Shown here: positions 1 through 8,441 of the stretch, one piece after another
Layout: the number at the start of each line of letters is the position of its first letter
Numbering within the stretch: position 1 is the stretch's first letter
NCBI RefSeq assembly: GCF_003725415.1
Contig: NZ_RJQC01000001.1
Span: 437,932-501,931, forward strand
DNA from: Absicoccus porci
Lineage (GTDB): Bacteria > Bacillota_I > Bacilli_A > Erysipelotrichales > Erysipelotrichaceae
Direction of reading: 5' to 3'
Length of the DNA stretch: 64,000 nt
Made by a program: the position numbers and the translations under genes
Notes under the pieces: model-generated
What the model was told of the DNA's origin: nothing
Databases searched by the model: none
What the model saw: only the letters and a program-made list of their open reading frames with translations

Positions 1-50
1 GTTTTTGATAAATTTCTTTTTTCTGTTTTTCTGTCAATTTCATAGAAAAA

Positions 51-97
51 GTGAACCCTCCTGTTGAACTTCATTTTGTCCAACTTTCTGGGTTCAC
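51..97. repeat. Imperfect inverted repeat at left edge of IS21 remnant
   Basis: gtgaaccc at 51-58 is matched by gggttcac at 90-97, and the similarity continues inwards (gttg against caac). It lies just outside the putative IS end and may be a subterminal repeat of the element or a terminator-like hairpin of the flanking DNA. Confidence 0.4.
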
Positions 98-178
98 TAC
101 AGTCGCAATTCAAAATTGACCAGTTTTTTTATTATGCTTCTTAATGGGTTTTTATAATCAAAAGGAGGCAAAAAAGAG

Positions 179-877
179 ATGAAAACGATTATGCAAAAGT
201 AGGAAATCATTCGATTGAAGAAGGAGGGATGGAATGATAATAAGATTTTCAAGACATTTGGTGTTTCCAGAAATACGATTCCAAAGTACGAAAGATCCTA
301 TTGCAGCAATCTGTAGGAACTATTAAAACTTGATCCAAATGTGGACACACACAAGATCATTGAAACGTTGATCGATGATCCGTCCTATAATTCATCAAGA
401 CGAACTGCCAGAAAGTATTCCGAAGGAATGGATATCCAACTGCGTAAGATCCTGACCGATGAAGAAAACAGGACCAGACGCTAGGGACCGGGCCATAAGC
501 AGGCCTTAAATGACAGGCAGATCTACCAGCTGTTGATCGATCAGGGATTTGATATTGGTGAAACAACGATACGAAATCGGCTGCGAGTCATTAGAGATGA
601 AAAAAAAGAAGCTTTTATTAAACAGGAATATGATTACTGTGACCGATTTGAATACGATTTTGGCGAAGTAAGACTGATTATCGATGGCAGGAATATAAAA
701 GGATACCTGGCCGTCCTGGTCTGTCCTGCATCCGGATTTCGCTGGGCCTATCTGTATCGCAATTCGAAGATGGATGTCTTCCTGGATTCACATGTACGTT
801 TCTTCGAGATGCTTGGCGGATCTTTCAAGGAAGGGGTCTATGACAATATGAAGAATGCGCTAGAGAGGCACGATTAA
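179..877 (+). pseudogene. istA: istA remnant (IS21 transposase, broken)
   Basis: One reading frame from an ATG at 179 reads as an IS21 transposase. An N-terminal helix-turn-helix part (FGVSRNTIPKY, about 250-285) is followed by the start of the DDE catalytic domain (DRFEYDFGEVRLI, about 640-680, and a YDNMKN block near 840). The frame is interrupted by TAG at 200, 314 and 482. The catalytic domain ends abruptly after YDNMKN, so roughly its C-terminal half is missing and istB sequence follows directly. A strong Shine-Dalgarno (aaaaggagg) remains before 179. This is a non-functional fossil. Confidence 0.8.
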
Positions 878-1549
878 AAGATATGAACTTTGAAGATTTT
901 TTGGGAGAACTGTAGAAAAATGAAGTGGAACTCCGAACCAGAAACAGTATAAAGACGAGGATAAGACGGGCAAAGTTTCTCTATCCGATGATCTTGCAGG
1001 ATTATCAAAAAGAACATCTAAGCATAGAGATACGACAAAAAATTCATGAACTGGAGACGCTTGAATTCATCGACAATAAGCTGAATATCATATTGATTGG
1101 CAATCCGGGAAGGCAAAACGGCACTGAGCATCGCATGGGGAACAGAAGCATGTCAGCAGGGCAAGAAAGTATTGTTTGTGAGCATACCGACCCTTTTGAT
1201 AGAACGGAAAGAAGCAATGAATCAAAATCAAATAACGATGTACAAAAGAAAATTTGAAAGCTATGACCTGGTCATACTGGACGAGCTGGGATACTGCACA
1301 TTCGACCAAGAACGAGGAGAGATATTGTTCAATCTGTTATCCAGCCGAAATGTAAAAGGAGCCATGATCATCACATCCAATCTGACATTTGATTGGTGGA
1401 ATGAAGTGTTCAAAGACCAGGTATAAACAGGAGCAATCATTGACAGACTGGCATACATGTCTTACCTGATTGACATGTCTGGAGATAGTTATAGAACTCT
1501 GGCAACAAAGAATTGGAATTCAAAAAATGGTTCAACAACCAATCAATAG
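865..1549 (+). pseudogene. istB: istB remnant (IS21 helper ATPase, broken)
   Basis: Homology to the IstB AAA+ helper begins inside the istA fragment (ARLKDMNFEDFLGEL) without the normal IstB start, consistent with a deletion across the istA-istB junction. A TAG interrupts it at 913. The Walker A motif (GNPG..GKT) is broken by a frameshift near 1110: the frame of 925-1110 continues as GKTALSIAWG in the next frame. Walker B (LVILDELGY, near 1270-1295) is intact. A TAA at 1424 precedes the family's usual C-terminal TGAIIDRLAY and MSGDSYR, which can still be read to a stop at 1547-1549. It is not functional. Confidence 0.8.
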
Positions 1550-1888
1550 CTATTAAAGTATTCAGAAAAAATCGAAGATATTTCATCACGTTTCAGGATG
1601 AATATCTTCGATTCGAGAATGAATAGTTGGTCAGTTTTCAGTTGACAAATATTATCGCAGTTCTTATGGATTTGACAGTTTGAAGATGCTCGAATGTGTT
1701 TTGTTGGCTTTTGCTATGATAAAAGCTGCCTCCCATCTGTTAGATTTTTGAGCTAACTTTTTTTGGGGGAGTAGCTTGGCTCATAGATCAATGCGAAAAT
1801 GCTTCTATTCGTTACAGTCCCTTTTTCTTTTGTTATTTAAGAGTTTAACCTATGCTATACTATAGAAAATGCATGTGGAGGAATTCTT
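1550..1888. other. Intergenic: IS right end, hairpin, promoter region
   Basis: No gene is visible. A 12-bp perfect inverted repeat (1571-1582 with 1601-1612, arm atcgaagatatt) makes a hairpin with an 18-nt loop and no U-run. The right IS inverted repeat lies at 1629-1644. TATACT at about 1854-1859 is a likely -10 for the next gene, which has its own Shine-Dalgarno. Confidence 0.5.
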
Positions 1889-2728
1889 ATGAAGTGTACA
1901 CATTGTGGTCATGAATTAAATGGAACAGAAAAGTTTTGTCCCAATTGTGGACAACCAGTCGATATACAACCAGCCGAAACGATAGAAGCACACCCAAATA
2001 TCCAATGGTATTTTGTCGAAAATAATGAATCCAAAGGGCCTTTTACGGAATCACAAATGAAAGAATTTTATGATTCGGGACGTATCAACGATTTGACCTA
2101 TGTATGGCATGATGGACAATCCGATTGGGAGTCCCTAAAAGTTTCGGGTTTAGCTTTTGGTGAATCTCAGGAAACAAAAGTGGATGGATGGTATTTCATC
2201 GATCTTCACCAAAACCAGCATGGGCCCTACACCAAAGCGCAAATGAATGGTTTTTTAGCCAATAATACTATTGGTGCTAACACCTATGTCTGGCGAGAAG
2301 GTATGGCGGATTGGGATACCTTAAATCATACGGAATTATATAGTCAATCCATGTACCCACAGATGCAATCCAATGAATCTTTATTCATCAAGCATCGAAG
2401 TATACTTTCTTGCATCCTATTGAGTATTTTTACTTGTGGAATCTACGCTATATATTGGCAATACAGTATTGCCCGTGATATGAATACCTTGCTTCGGTCC
2501 AATGGCTATCCAGAAGATACAAGTCCGGCGCAAGTGGTGATTTTTTCGTTTATTACCCTTGGTATCTATGGCATTTATTTCTTGTACAAAGTTGCTAAAA
2601 ACCTGAATCAGATTGAAGATGTGTATAACAATAATGCTCTATTATATGTGATCTTAAGTATTTTTGGACTATCTATTGTAGCTTATGCCATTATCCAGGA
2701 TAACATCAATCATAGGGTAGATGCATAA
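1889..2728 (+). CDS. Zinc-ribbon / double GYF_2 / DUF4234 membrane protein
   Basis: A 279-residue protein of unknown function. Residues 1-22 form a zinc ribbon (C3, C6, C17, C20). Two GYF_2-type domains follow at about 38-85 and 102-150, each with the WYF or WYFI...GP(F/Y)T opening and a YVW(H/R)(D/E)G block. These are domains often used for peptide recognition. Residues 165-275 look like DUF4234, with three hydrophobic segments and two GIY(A/G)IY motifs. It starts at ATG 1889 behind a strong ggagg. It probably sits in the membrane with the zinc ribbon and GYF domains in the cytosol. It is monocistronic, between the IS remnant and the lysine riboswitch, and its partner cannot be inferred. Confidence 0.8.
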   Translation: MKCTHCGHELNGTEKFCPNCGQPVDIQPAETIEAHPNIQWYFVENNESKGPFTESQMKEFYDSGRINDLTYVWHDGQSDWESLKVSGLAFGESQETKVDGWYFIDLHQNQHGPYTKAQMNGFLANNTIGANTYVWREGMADWDTLNHTELYSQSMYPQMQSNESLFIKHRSILSCILLSIFTCGIYAIYWQYSIARDMNTLLRSNGYPEDTSPAQVVIFSFITLGIYGIYFLYKVAKNLNQIEDVYNNNALLYVILSIFGLSIVAYAIIQDNINHRVDA

Positions 2729-2735
2729 TATATCC

Positions 2736-2763
2736 TTGACAATATGATTCACTGTTCTATAAT
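2736..2763 (+). promoter_or_regulatory. Sigma-A promoter of lysine transporter operon
   Basis: TTGACA at 2736-2741, a 16-nt spacer and TATAAT at 2758-2763. Transcription would begin near 2770, directly before the riboswitch aptamer. Confidence 0.85.
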
Positions 2764-2770
2764 ATTGAGG

Positions 2771-2990
2771 TAAATCAGATGAAGATAGAGGCAGCGATGC
2801 GTCAGAGTATGAAATGGAGTTGGCAGACGGTGAAGTTTCAGAAAGGTAATCATCGCCGAAAGAAATAAAATGGCAATTTTATTTCTTGGGGTTCTAAGAA
2901 ATACTTAGTTCACTCCTTCGTTGCAGAAGAGGCGTTATCTGAAAGCAAGGCATGTAGGCTATGTGAAGATAACACATAGCCTTTTTTCTT
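2771..2990 (+). promoter_or_regulatory. Lysine riboswitch (L box)
   Basis: The leader carries conserved lysine-aptamer blocks in order: gatgaagatagagg (2778-2791), cagagtatg near 2803, tcgccgaaag and aaataaa near 2850-2870, ttggggtt near 2885 and gaagaggcgttatct near 2926-2940. P1 can form between tcagat (2775-2780) and atctga (2937-2942). A terminator follows at once and the next genes encode a basic amino-acid ABC importer. By family knowledge, lysine binding stabilises P1 and allows the terminator to form, shutting off uptake when lysine is plentiful. Confidence 0.9.
2956..2990 (+). terminator. Riboswitch expression-platform terminator
   Basis: ggctatgtg (2957-2965) pairs with cacatagcc (2973-2981), followed by a U-rich run. 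It lies between the lysine aptamer and the first gene, so it is the regulated element. Confidence 0.85.
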
Positions 2991-3016
2991 CATTTGTAGA
3001 AAAAGGAGAGAGAGAA

Positions 3017-3847
3017 ATGAAAAAATTATTAACGGCAATCGCGGTTGCATCCTTAAGCATGTCTTTGGTGGGTTGTGGCAGTGGTTCTTCCAATTCAAGT
3101 GCAGATTCAGACACATTTACAGTAGGTATGGAATGCAACTATGCACCATTTAACTGGCAACAAAGTAAGAAATCATCTACAGCTTCCAAATTAGGCAGTG
3201 GAGCTGGTTATTGTGATGGTTATGATGTTGTCATGTCTCGTAAAATTGCGAAAAAATTAGGTAAGAAATTGGTGGTTAAGAAAATTAGTTGGGATGGTTT
3301 ACAACCAGCTGTTGAATCGGGTGAAATCGATGCCATCGTTGCCGGTATGACCGCCAATAAGAAGCGTGAAAAAGGAATCGATTTTACAACACCTTATTAT
3401 CAAAGTGAAACCGTCATGATCGTTCGTGCAAATAGTGAACAAGCCGGTTATACGAGTATTCAACAGTTCTCTGGACAAAAAGTCATGGGACAAAAGAATA
3501 CAAACTATGATACGATCATTGATCAGATCAATGGCGTAAAACACGAGACACCAAAAGCAACGTATCCAGAATTGGTGGTTGCTCTACAAAATGGTGATGC
3601 CGATGGTATTCCAGCTGAATTACCAGTTGCCAATGGTATCGTATCCGCCAACCCAGATTTGACCATCGTACATTTTGCCGATGGCCAAGGATTTGATAAT
3701 GATACATCCGTATCCATTGGTTTAAAGAATGGAACACGTAAAACAAAATACTTCAAGAAAGTGCAGAAAGCTTTGGATTCTATCTCTCAAGAAGAGCGAA
3801 TGAAATTGATGGAAGATGCTGTTAAGCGTGCACCTACAGAAGACTAA
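3017..3847 (+). CDS. Lysine ABC transporter substrate-binding lipoprotein
   Basis: A 276-residue extracellular solute-binding protein of the amino-acid family (SBP_bac_3). The start is ATG 3017 behind aaaaggagag; upstream in-frame codons lie inside the riboswitch and are not used. Residues 1-20 form a lipoprotein signal with lipobox LVGC (C20 acylated). The family signature runs from ECNYAPFNW (about 35) through DGYDVV and GEIDAIVAGMT to DFTTPYY. It is the first gene of a three-gene importer. The specificity for lysine comes from the upstream lysine riboswitch, not from the protein sequence. Confidence 0.88.
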   Translation: MKKLLTAIAVASLSMSLVGCGSGSSNSSADSDTFTVGMECNYAPFNWQQSKKSSTASKLGSGAGYCDGYDVVMSRKIAKKLGKKLVVKKISWDGLQPAVESGEIDAIVAGMTANKKREKGIDFTTPYYQSETVMIVRANSEQAGYTSIQQFSGQKVMGQKNTNYDTIIDQINGVKHETPKATYPELVVALQNGDADGIPAELPVANGIVSANPDLTIVHFADGQGFDNDTSVSIGLKNGTRKTKYFKKVQKALDSISQEERMKLMEDAVKRAPTED

Positions 3848-3867
3848 TAAAGTGAGGAGTAGATAGA

Positions 3868-4593
3868 ATGCAAATTGATTTTGCGTATGCATGGCAAACA
3901 TTAGTAAAATCGTGGCCCATGTTTGCTTACGGAATTCGTTTAACAATGGAATTTGCCATTGTTGGTACCTTAGTTGGTTTACTTTTAGGATTGGTTGTCG
4001 GCGCTATTCATGCCGTGGACATTGATCCATTTGATAAACCAATTACGCGATTTTTCAAACATTTAGGCCACATTATTACTGGTTTATATGTTTGGGTATT
4101 CCGTGGAACACCAATGATGGTACAAGCCGTATTCTTGTATTATTTATTGAAGCCAGCTTTGGGATGGACAGGCTTTACGGCTGGTATGTTTATCATTTCT
4201 ATCAATACGGGTGCCTATATGGCTGAAATCATTCGTTCAGGTATTCAGTCCATTGATAAAGGCCAAACAGAAGCTGCTAAATCTATTGGTATGACCAATA
4301 CGCAAACGATGATGCAGATCATCTTCCCACAAGCCATCAAAAATACCTTTCCGGCACTTGGTAATCAATTGATTGTCAATATCAAGGATAGTTGTATGTT
4401 GAATGCCATTGCTGTTACGGAACTTTACTTCCAAGCCACTTCGATTGCCGGATCCAACATGCGTTATATTGAAGTCTATATGGTAACTGCTATTCTCTAT
4501 TTGATTCTAACCACTATTGCGACGATCATCTTGAACTATGTCGAAAAGAAAATTAATCACACCGACAAAGTGTCCTTTAAAGCCAATGTCTAG
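3868..4593 (+). CDS. Lysine ABC transporter permease
   Basis: A 241-residue inner-membrane subunit of the HisM/GlnP family. It has about five hydrophobic segments and an EAA-type loop that contacts the ATPase ([21 protein letters not shown], split as EAAKSIGM at about 137 and IIFPQA at about 152). It follows the binding protein by 20 nt with a gaggag ribosome-binding site and precedes the ATPase by 11 nt. A single permease gene is present, so it probably works as a homodimer. Confidence 0.9.
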   Translation: MQIDFAYAWQTLVKSWPMFAYGIRLTMEFAIVGTLVGLLLGLVVGAIHAVDIDPFDKPITRFFKHLGHIITGLYVWVFRGTPMMVQAVFLYYLLKPALGWTGFTAGMFIISINTGAYMAEIIRSGIQSIDKGQTEAAKSIGMTNTQTMMQIIFPQAIKNTFPALGNQLIVNIKDSCMLNAIAVTELYFQATSIAGSNMRYIEVYMVTAILYLILTTIATIILNYVEKKINHTDKVSFKANV

Positions 4594-4604
4594 GAGGAAT
4601 CAAA

Positions 4605-5345
4605 ATGAGTGATACAGTTATTAAAATCGAACATCTACAAAAACACTTTGGTAAACTCCAAGTATTGAATGATATCAACTTCCAAATCACCAAGGGACAA
4701 GTCGTGACGATCATTGGTTCATCGGGATCGGGGAAAAGTACGATGCTTCGTTGCATCAACTTATTGGAAGTACCCGATGGCGGAAAGATCTATTATGAAG
4801 GAAAAGATATCTTAGGTGGTGACTTAGATGTCACGAAATATCGATCCAAAGTATGTATGGTTTTTCAGAGTTTCAATCTTTTCAATAATAAAAATGTTTT
4901 GGATAATTGTACTATAGGGCAAATCAAAGTCTTAAAACGCTCCAAAGCCGAAGCCGAAAAGATTGCGATGGAACATCTAAAAACCGTTGGTATGGAATCC
5001 TTTGCTCATGCCGCAAGTACTACACTATCGGGTGGACAAAAACAACGAGTTGCCATTGCCAGGGCTTTGTGTATGAATCCGGATGTCATCTTATTTGATG
5101 AACCAACCAGTGCACTGGATCCAGAAATGGTTGGTGGTGTATTGGATGTCATGAAAGATCTAGCCAAAAAAGGAATGACCATGGTCGTGGTTACTCATGA
5201 GATGCAATTTGCTCGTGAAGTCAGTGACTATGTTGTGTTCATGGACCAAGGTGTCATTGCTGAAGCGGCAGAACCGGAAGAGTTATTTGGCCATCCAAAA
5301 GAGGAAAGAACAAAACAATTCTTATCTCGGTATTCAAATCGCTAA
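4605..5345 (+). CDS. Lysine ABC transporter ATP-binding protein
   Basis: A 246-residue ATPase of the GlnQ/HisP class. Walker [10 protein letters not shown] lies at about residue 38, the signature [15 protein letters not shown] at about 140, Walker [13 protein letters not shown] at about 160 and the switch histidine in VVVTHEM at about 195. It is the last gene of the riboswitch-controlled operon and is followed by a strong terminator. It energises lysine uptake at the cytosolic face. Confidence 0.92.
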   Translation: MSDTVIKIEHLQKHFGKLQVLNDINFQITKGQVVTIIGSSGSGKSTMLRCINLLEVPDGGKIYYEGKDILGGDLDVTKYRSKVCMVFQSFNLFNNKNVLDNCTIGQIKVLKRSKAEAEKIAMEHLKTVGMESFAHAASTTLSGGQKQRVAIARALCMNPDVILFDEPTSALDPEMVGGVLDVMKDLAKKGMTMVVVTHEMQFAREVSDYVVFMDQGVIAEAAEPEELFGHPKEERTKQFLSRYSNR

Positions 5346-5371
5346 CGTCGTAGAAATACGACGTTTTTTTG
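5344..5371 (+). terminator. Terminator of lysine importer operon
   Basis: aacgtcgta (5344-5352) pairs with tacgacgtt (5357-5365) around a GAAA tetraloop, followed by a T run. The first bases overlap the stop codon of the ATPase gene. Confidence 0.92.
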
Positions 5372-5389
5372 TTATAATGAATACCAAGA

Positions 5390-6130
5390 GTGGGGAAGAG
5401 ATATGAAAAAATATGGTTATTTATGATTTGCGCTTTGGTTTTGAGCGGATGTGGACCTTATTCCAAAGCAGAGAAAGCTCAATTAAGAGCAGATGGTGTA
5501 TATTTAAGAGCAGGTGGTGTATATTCACAAGCCAAAGATTGTGCACATACGGATAGTGTGAAAAAAGATACGGATCCAGCCTATTTGGTCAATAAATTCT
5601 ATGCTTTGCCAAAAGGGTATGAACCCAATGATTTAGAATCAATAGCCAGTGTTTGTACTGTAGGGGATACCGGATGCAACAGTGATGAACTTTATTTACG
5701 AAAAGAGGCAAACTCCGCTTTTCAAAAAATGGTGAAATCGGGTAAAAAACATGTGAAGATCGTTGCCATTTCGGGATATCGAACGTATGATTATCAATTG
5801 AATTTATGGACAACCAATGCCCAAACGTATGGGCAAGACTATGCCGATGCGTATTTTGCCCGAGCAGGTCAAAGTGAACACAATACCGGACTAGCAGTTG
5901 ATATTACCTTTAATGATCATCCTTTTAACGAAATTGAAAACTACAAAGGCTATAACTGGATCTTAAAAAATATGCATACGTATGGATTTATCTTGCGTTA
6001 TCCCAAAGAGAAAGAAAAGGTGACACGCTATAACTATGAAAGTTGGCATCTACGCTATGTAGGAAAAAAGGTAGCGAAGACTTGTTTTGAAAAGAATTGG
6101 ACATTAGAAGAATATTGGGGGAATCAATGA
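5390..6130 (+). CDS. D-Ala-D-Ala carboxypeptidase, VanY family, lipoprotein
   Basis: A 246-residue secreted zinc peptidase that would trim the terminal D-Ala of wall peptides. From GTG 5390 the N-terminus is basic, then hydrophobic, ending in a lipobox LSGC (C21). The VanY domain keeps its active-site blocks: SGYRTYDYQ (about 125), SEHNTGLAVD (zinc ligands H and D, about 162-169) and ESWHLRYVG (catalytic E and zinc H, about 216-219). A 21-bp duplication (5483-5503 and 5504-5524) gives a repeated RA(D/G)GVY near residue 33. The start is doubtful. The ideal Shine-Dalgarno (gtggggaagag) serves an ATG at 5403 that is out of frame with the lipoprotein, and one more A in the following six-A run would join them. 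It overlaps the next gene by 4 bp. Confidence 0.82.
   Translation: MGKRYEKIWLFMICALVLSGCGPYSKAEKAQLRADGVYLRAGGVYSQAKDCAHTDSVKKDTDPAYLVNKFYALPKGYEPNDLESIASVCTVGDTGCNSDELYLRKEANSAFQKMVKSGKKHVKIVAISGYRTYDYQLNLWTTNAQTYGQDYADAYFARAGQSEHNTGLAVDITFNDHPFNEIENYKGYNWILKNMHTYGFILRYPKEKEKVTRYNYESWHLRYVGKKVAKTCFEKNWTLEEYWGNQ
5483..5524 (+). repeat. 21-bp tandem duplication inside VanY lipoprotein gene
   Basis: Two adjacent 21-bp units (ttaagagcag then atggtgtatat or gtggtgtatat) differ at one base. They duplicate seven residues just after the signal peptide, in the linker before the catalytic domain. Confidence 0.85.
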
Positions 6131-7293
6131 AAAAAATCAACAAAAAGAAAGCACGACGGAATCGTGCCATATTGGTAGGTATCGTTGTGGTATTATGTAT
6201 TGGTTTATTTAACCATACGCGCTTGCAGCTGTGGCATGCTGGATATACCTTTGATCAACAAACCGTGATCCTGCAAAGTGATGATATATCGCATTATCTA
6301 GATAAAAAAATCGATATCGATGCATGGGATACCAAGAAAAACAATCAACATTATTATGACTATGCCACCGTTCATCAACAAACCGGACTTTCGAAAGCCA
6401 AGACCATTGCGTATGTCGATGGTGTCTATCAAGTGGTTCCATCCCTGAAAAAACTGGGTTATTCGATGGATACGATTCGTTCGTTGATGAAACAACATAT
6501 GTCTCTTTCCGCTATGAGGGCTTTAGCCAACAGCAAAGTGTCTTATACCACGGCAAAAAAATATATAAAGATCAATGGCTTTGTGGCACAAGACCTGAAA
6601 AAATATGTAGCTTCCAGGAAAAAGCCATTGGCTACCATATTATCCATTTCTCATGCGCAGATCAATTCCAAAAATAAGATGACACGGACTTATAGAATTG
6701 CCAATCCTTCGTATTTGACTTTAGTGAAAGATGGCTATGGTATTTCGAAAAACTATGTGCCCAATGATTTGGTTACCGTAAATGTGGCTACGGCTTCTGC
6801 GGATACACCGAATAAAATGCGTAAGGCTGCGGCCACGGCTTTAGAAAAAATGGCCAAGGCGGCCAAGAAAAAAGGCTTGGAACTGGTAATCAACAGTGCC
6901 TATCGATCTTATACGCAACAAGAAGAACTATATAATGAATATCATGCGATGTATGATACGGAAACAGCCGATAGTTTAGTGGCAAAACCAGGATATAGCG
7001 AACATCAATTGGGCTTAGGCGTTGATATGACCAGTCAAAGTGTCGTAGATGGAAAGTATTCGACATTTGGTGAAACGAAAGAATATCAATGGATGAAAAA
7101 GAATGCCTATAAATATGGATTCATTCTTCGTTATCCATCTTCCAAAACAAGTATAACGGGTACTTCGAATGAACCATGGCATTATCGTTATGTTGGAAAG
7201 AAAGCTGCGAAAGAATGCTATATAAACAATTGGACATTAGAAGAATATATTTTACATCACGGTTTTGATACCAAAATAATATATGCCGAGTAG
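6127..7293 (+). CDS. D-Ala-D-Ala carboxypeptidase, VanY family, membrane-anchored
   Basis: A 388-residue zinc peptidase paralogous to the preceding gene. The start is ATG 6127 (MKKINKKKARR), which overlaps the previous TGA and has ggggg as ribosome-binding site. One membrane segment (about 15-32) acts as anchor. A 200-residue extracellular region of unknown fold precedes the C-terminal VanY domain. The active-site blocks are intact: NSAYRSYTQQEELY (about 257), SEHQLGLGVD (about 291-300) and EPWHYRYVG (about 347-355). The two genes are translationally coupled, so the enzymes probably act together in peptidoglycan remodelling. Confidence 0.87.
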   Translation: MKKINKKKARRNRAILVGIVVVLCIGLFNHTRLQLWHAGYTFDQQTVILQSDDISHYLDKKIDIDAWDTKKNNQHYYDYATVHQQTGLSKAKTIAYVDGVYQVVPSLKKLGYSMDTIRSLMKQHMSLSAMRALANSKVSYTTAKKYIKINGFVAQDLKKYVASRKKPLATILSISHAQINSKNKMTRTYRIANPSYLTLVKDGYGISKNYVPNDLVTVNVATASADTPNKMRKAAATALEKMAKAAKKKGLELVINSAYRSYTQQEELYNEYHAMYDTETADSLVAKPGYSEHQLGLGVDMTSQSVVDGKYSTFGETKEYQWMKKNAYKYGFILRYPSSKTSITGTSNEPWHYRYVGKKAAKECYINNWTLEEYILHHGFDTKIIYAE

Positions 7294-7305
7294 ATTCTAC
7301 TCGGC
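7285..7305. terminator. Bidirectional hairpin between convergent genes
   Basis: A 10-bp perfect inverted repeat, gccgagtaga then tctactcggc, separated by one base. It contains the last codons of the VanY gene and the end of the gene on the opposite strand. The flanking U-runs are poor, so efficiency is uncertain. Confidence 0.6.
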
Positions 7306-8403
7306 ACCTTCATATTCATCATCATTGTCGTATTCATCATCGTCATTTTTGGGTTCGGGTGGATCCATCTTGAAAATAGGTCGAATGGTCATTCCTAGCA
7401 ATAAGTAACGAACGACATCAAAAGCAATATAGAAAATAAACGTTCGTACTGGATACGTAGTATCTTCCGCTCGAATATAGCCAATAAACGTTGGCAAATA
7501 ACAAGCAATGCGAATCAGCTCACCTAAGATACAAGCTTTGACCAGTTGTTTCGATTTGGGGTGTTCATAATACATGAACAAAACCGGAACGGTCCATAAG
7601 ATTGCACTAATCAGGCAGGATACAAACATATCATGATTGGCAAAAATGTATTGGTAATCATTGCTGGCAAACAAACTATGAAAGATTTGAATGAGAATAG
7701 GGAATAGCCCTAAACTGCTATAGACCACAATACCAATACGCACGGCCAGTTTTTGATACGTTAAGGTCTCGACCAAAGCCTCCGATACCTCATCATCAAT
7801 TTCTTGATGAGGCAATTCCACTTGTGGCTGCTCCATATCTACGACTTGTACGGTATCATCTTCTCCCATATTCAATTGTGATATGGTTTTCTTTTGTTGC
7901 TTCGCTAGATCTTTGGCAAAACGAGGATCTTCAAAATTGCCATTTTCATCGACTTCAACGATATGATCAAAAAAGACCTTTGAAGACGGATTATTTTTTA
8001 AATAATCGCCCGTACTCCATAAGACTTGTAGCTTTACGATCATGCAAACCAGTAAAACCAAATACGAAAGCAAATGTCCCATATCGGTAATGGCCGTGGA
8101 AATAGGCACATACAACATGGCTACCGACAAAGCAAAAGCTACCCAATAGATATAACGATATATTTTCGATCCCGTTGTTAATAAGATAAAGATGACCATA
8201 TAAATACCAACTTGCGAAAGTAAAATACCAGATAACAACACATCAAAACCATTGGCATCCACTTTTAAAAAAGCCGTATTTAAGGCATAAGCCACACCTA
8301 CACTATAAGCAATCAAAAAAAGAAGCGTAATCAATAGGCGTCGCTCAACACGTCTTCGACAATTTCGATACAGGATCAAATCTTGTTGATTGACATTATT
8401 CAT
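7297..8403 (-). CDS. Polytopic membrane protein of unknown function
   Basis: A 368-residue protein with about eight membrane segments in two groups of four (about 20-135 and 215-340). A hydrophilic cytosolic loop lies between them, and the C-terminal tail is very acidic (DDDEYDNDDEYEGAE). I do not recognise the family. The start MNNVNQQD at 8403 is chosen because the upstream extension overlaps the divergent gene's promoter. TATAAT with a TGA extension ends 7 nt before this ATG and no Shine-Dalgarno is present, so a leaderless message is likely. It is convergent with the VanY operon and divergent from the thioesterase. Confidence 0.7.
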   Translation of the reverse strand: MNNVNQQDLILYRNCRRRVERRLLITLLFLIAYSVGVAYALNTAFLKVDANGFDVLLSGILLSQVGIYMVIFILLTTGSKIYRYIYWVAFALSVAMLYVPISTAITDMGHLLSYLVLLVCMIVKLQVLWSTGDYLKNNPSSKVFFDHIVEVDENGNFEDPRFAKDLAKQQKKTISQLNMGEDDTVQVVDMEQPQVELPHQEIDDEVSEALVETLTYQKLAVRIGIVVYSSLGLFPILIQIFHSLFASNDYQYIFANHDMFVSCLISAILWTVPVLFMYYEHPKSKQLVKACILGELIRIACYLPTFIGYIRAEDTTYPVRTFIFYIAFDVVRYLLLGMTIRPIFKMDPPEPKNDDDEYDNDDEYEGAE

Positions 8404-8410
8404 ATGATTT

Positions 8411-8419
8411 ATTATATCA
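8411..8419 (-). promoter_or_regulatory. Extended -10 for probable leaderless mRNA
   Basis: On the minus strand TGA-TATAAT is followed by 7 nt and then the ATG at 8403. The predicted transcription start is within one base of the start codon. No Shine-Dalgarno is present. Confidence 0.6.
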
Positions 8420-8441
8420 TATATAGAAATGGAGATAAAAT

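Larger units (their letters stand above)
100..1650 (+). mobile_element. Decayed IS21-family insertion sequence
   Basis: Remnants of both IS21 genes lie in the usual istA-istB order on the plus strand. They are flanked by an imperfect inverted repeat: 106-121 (caattcaaaattgacc) matches the reverse complement of 1629-1644 (ggtcagttttcagttg) at 13 of 16 positions. The coding part carries several nonsense codons, a frameshift and an internal deletion joining istA to istB, so the element cannot move by itself. The end points are approximate because no target-site duplication was identified. Confidence 0.75.

Noticed and set aside
200..915. Four in-frame TAG codons in the IS21 genes, suggesting TAG might be read as an amino acid
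   Set aside because: Intact genes in the window end in TAG (for example rex at 17110-17112 and the ABC-F gene at 21906-21908). The element also has a frameshift, a TAA and a deletion, so decay explains it.
1571..1612. 12-bp hairpin downstream of istB as a rho-independent terminator
   Set aside because: There is no U-run after the stem and the loop is 18 nt; it is reported only as a hairpin.
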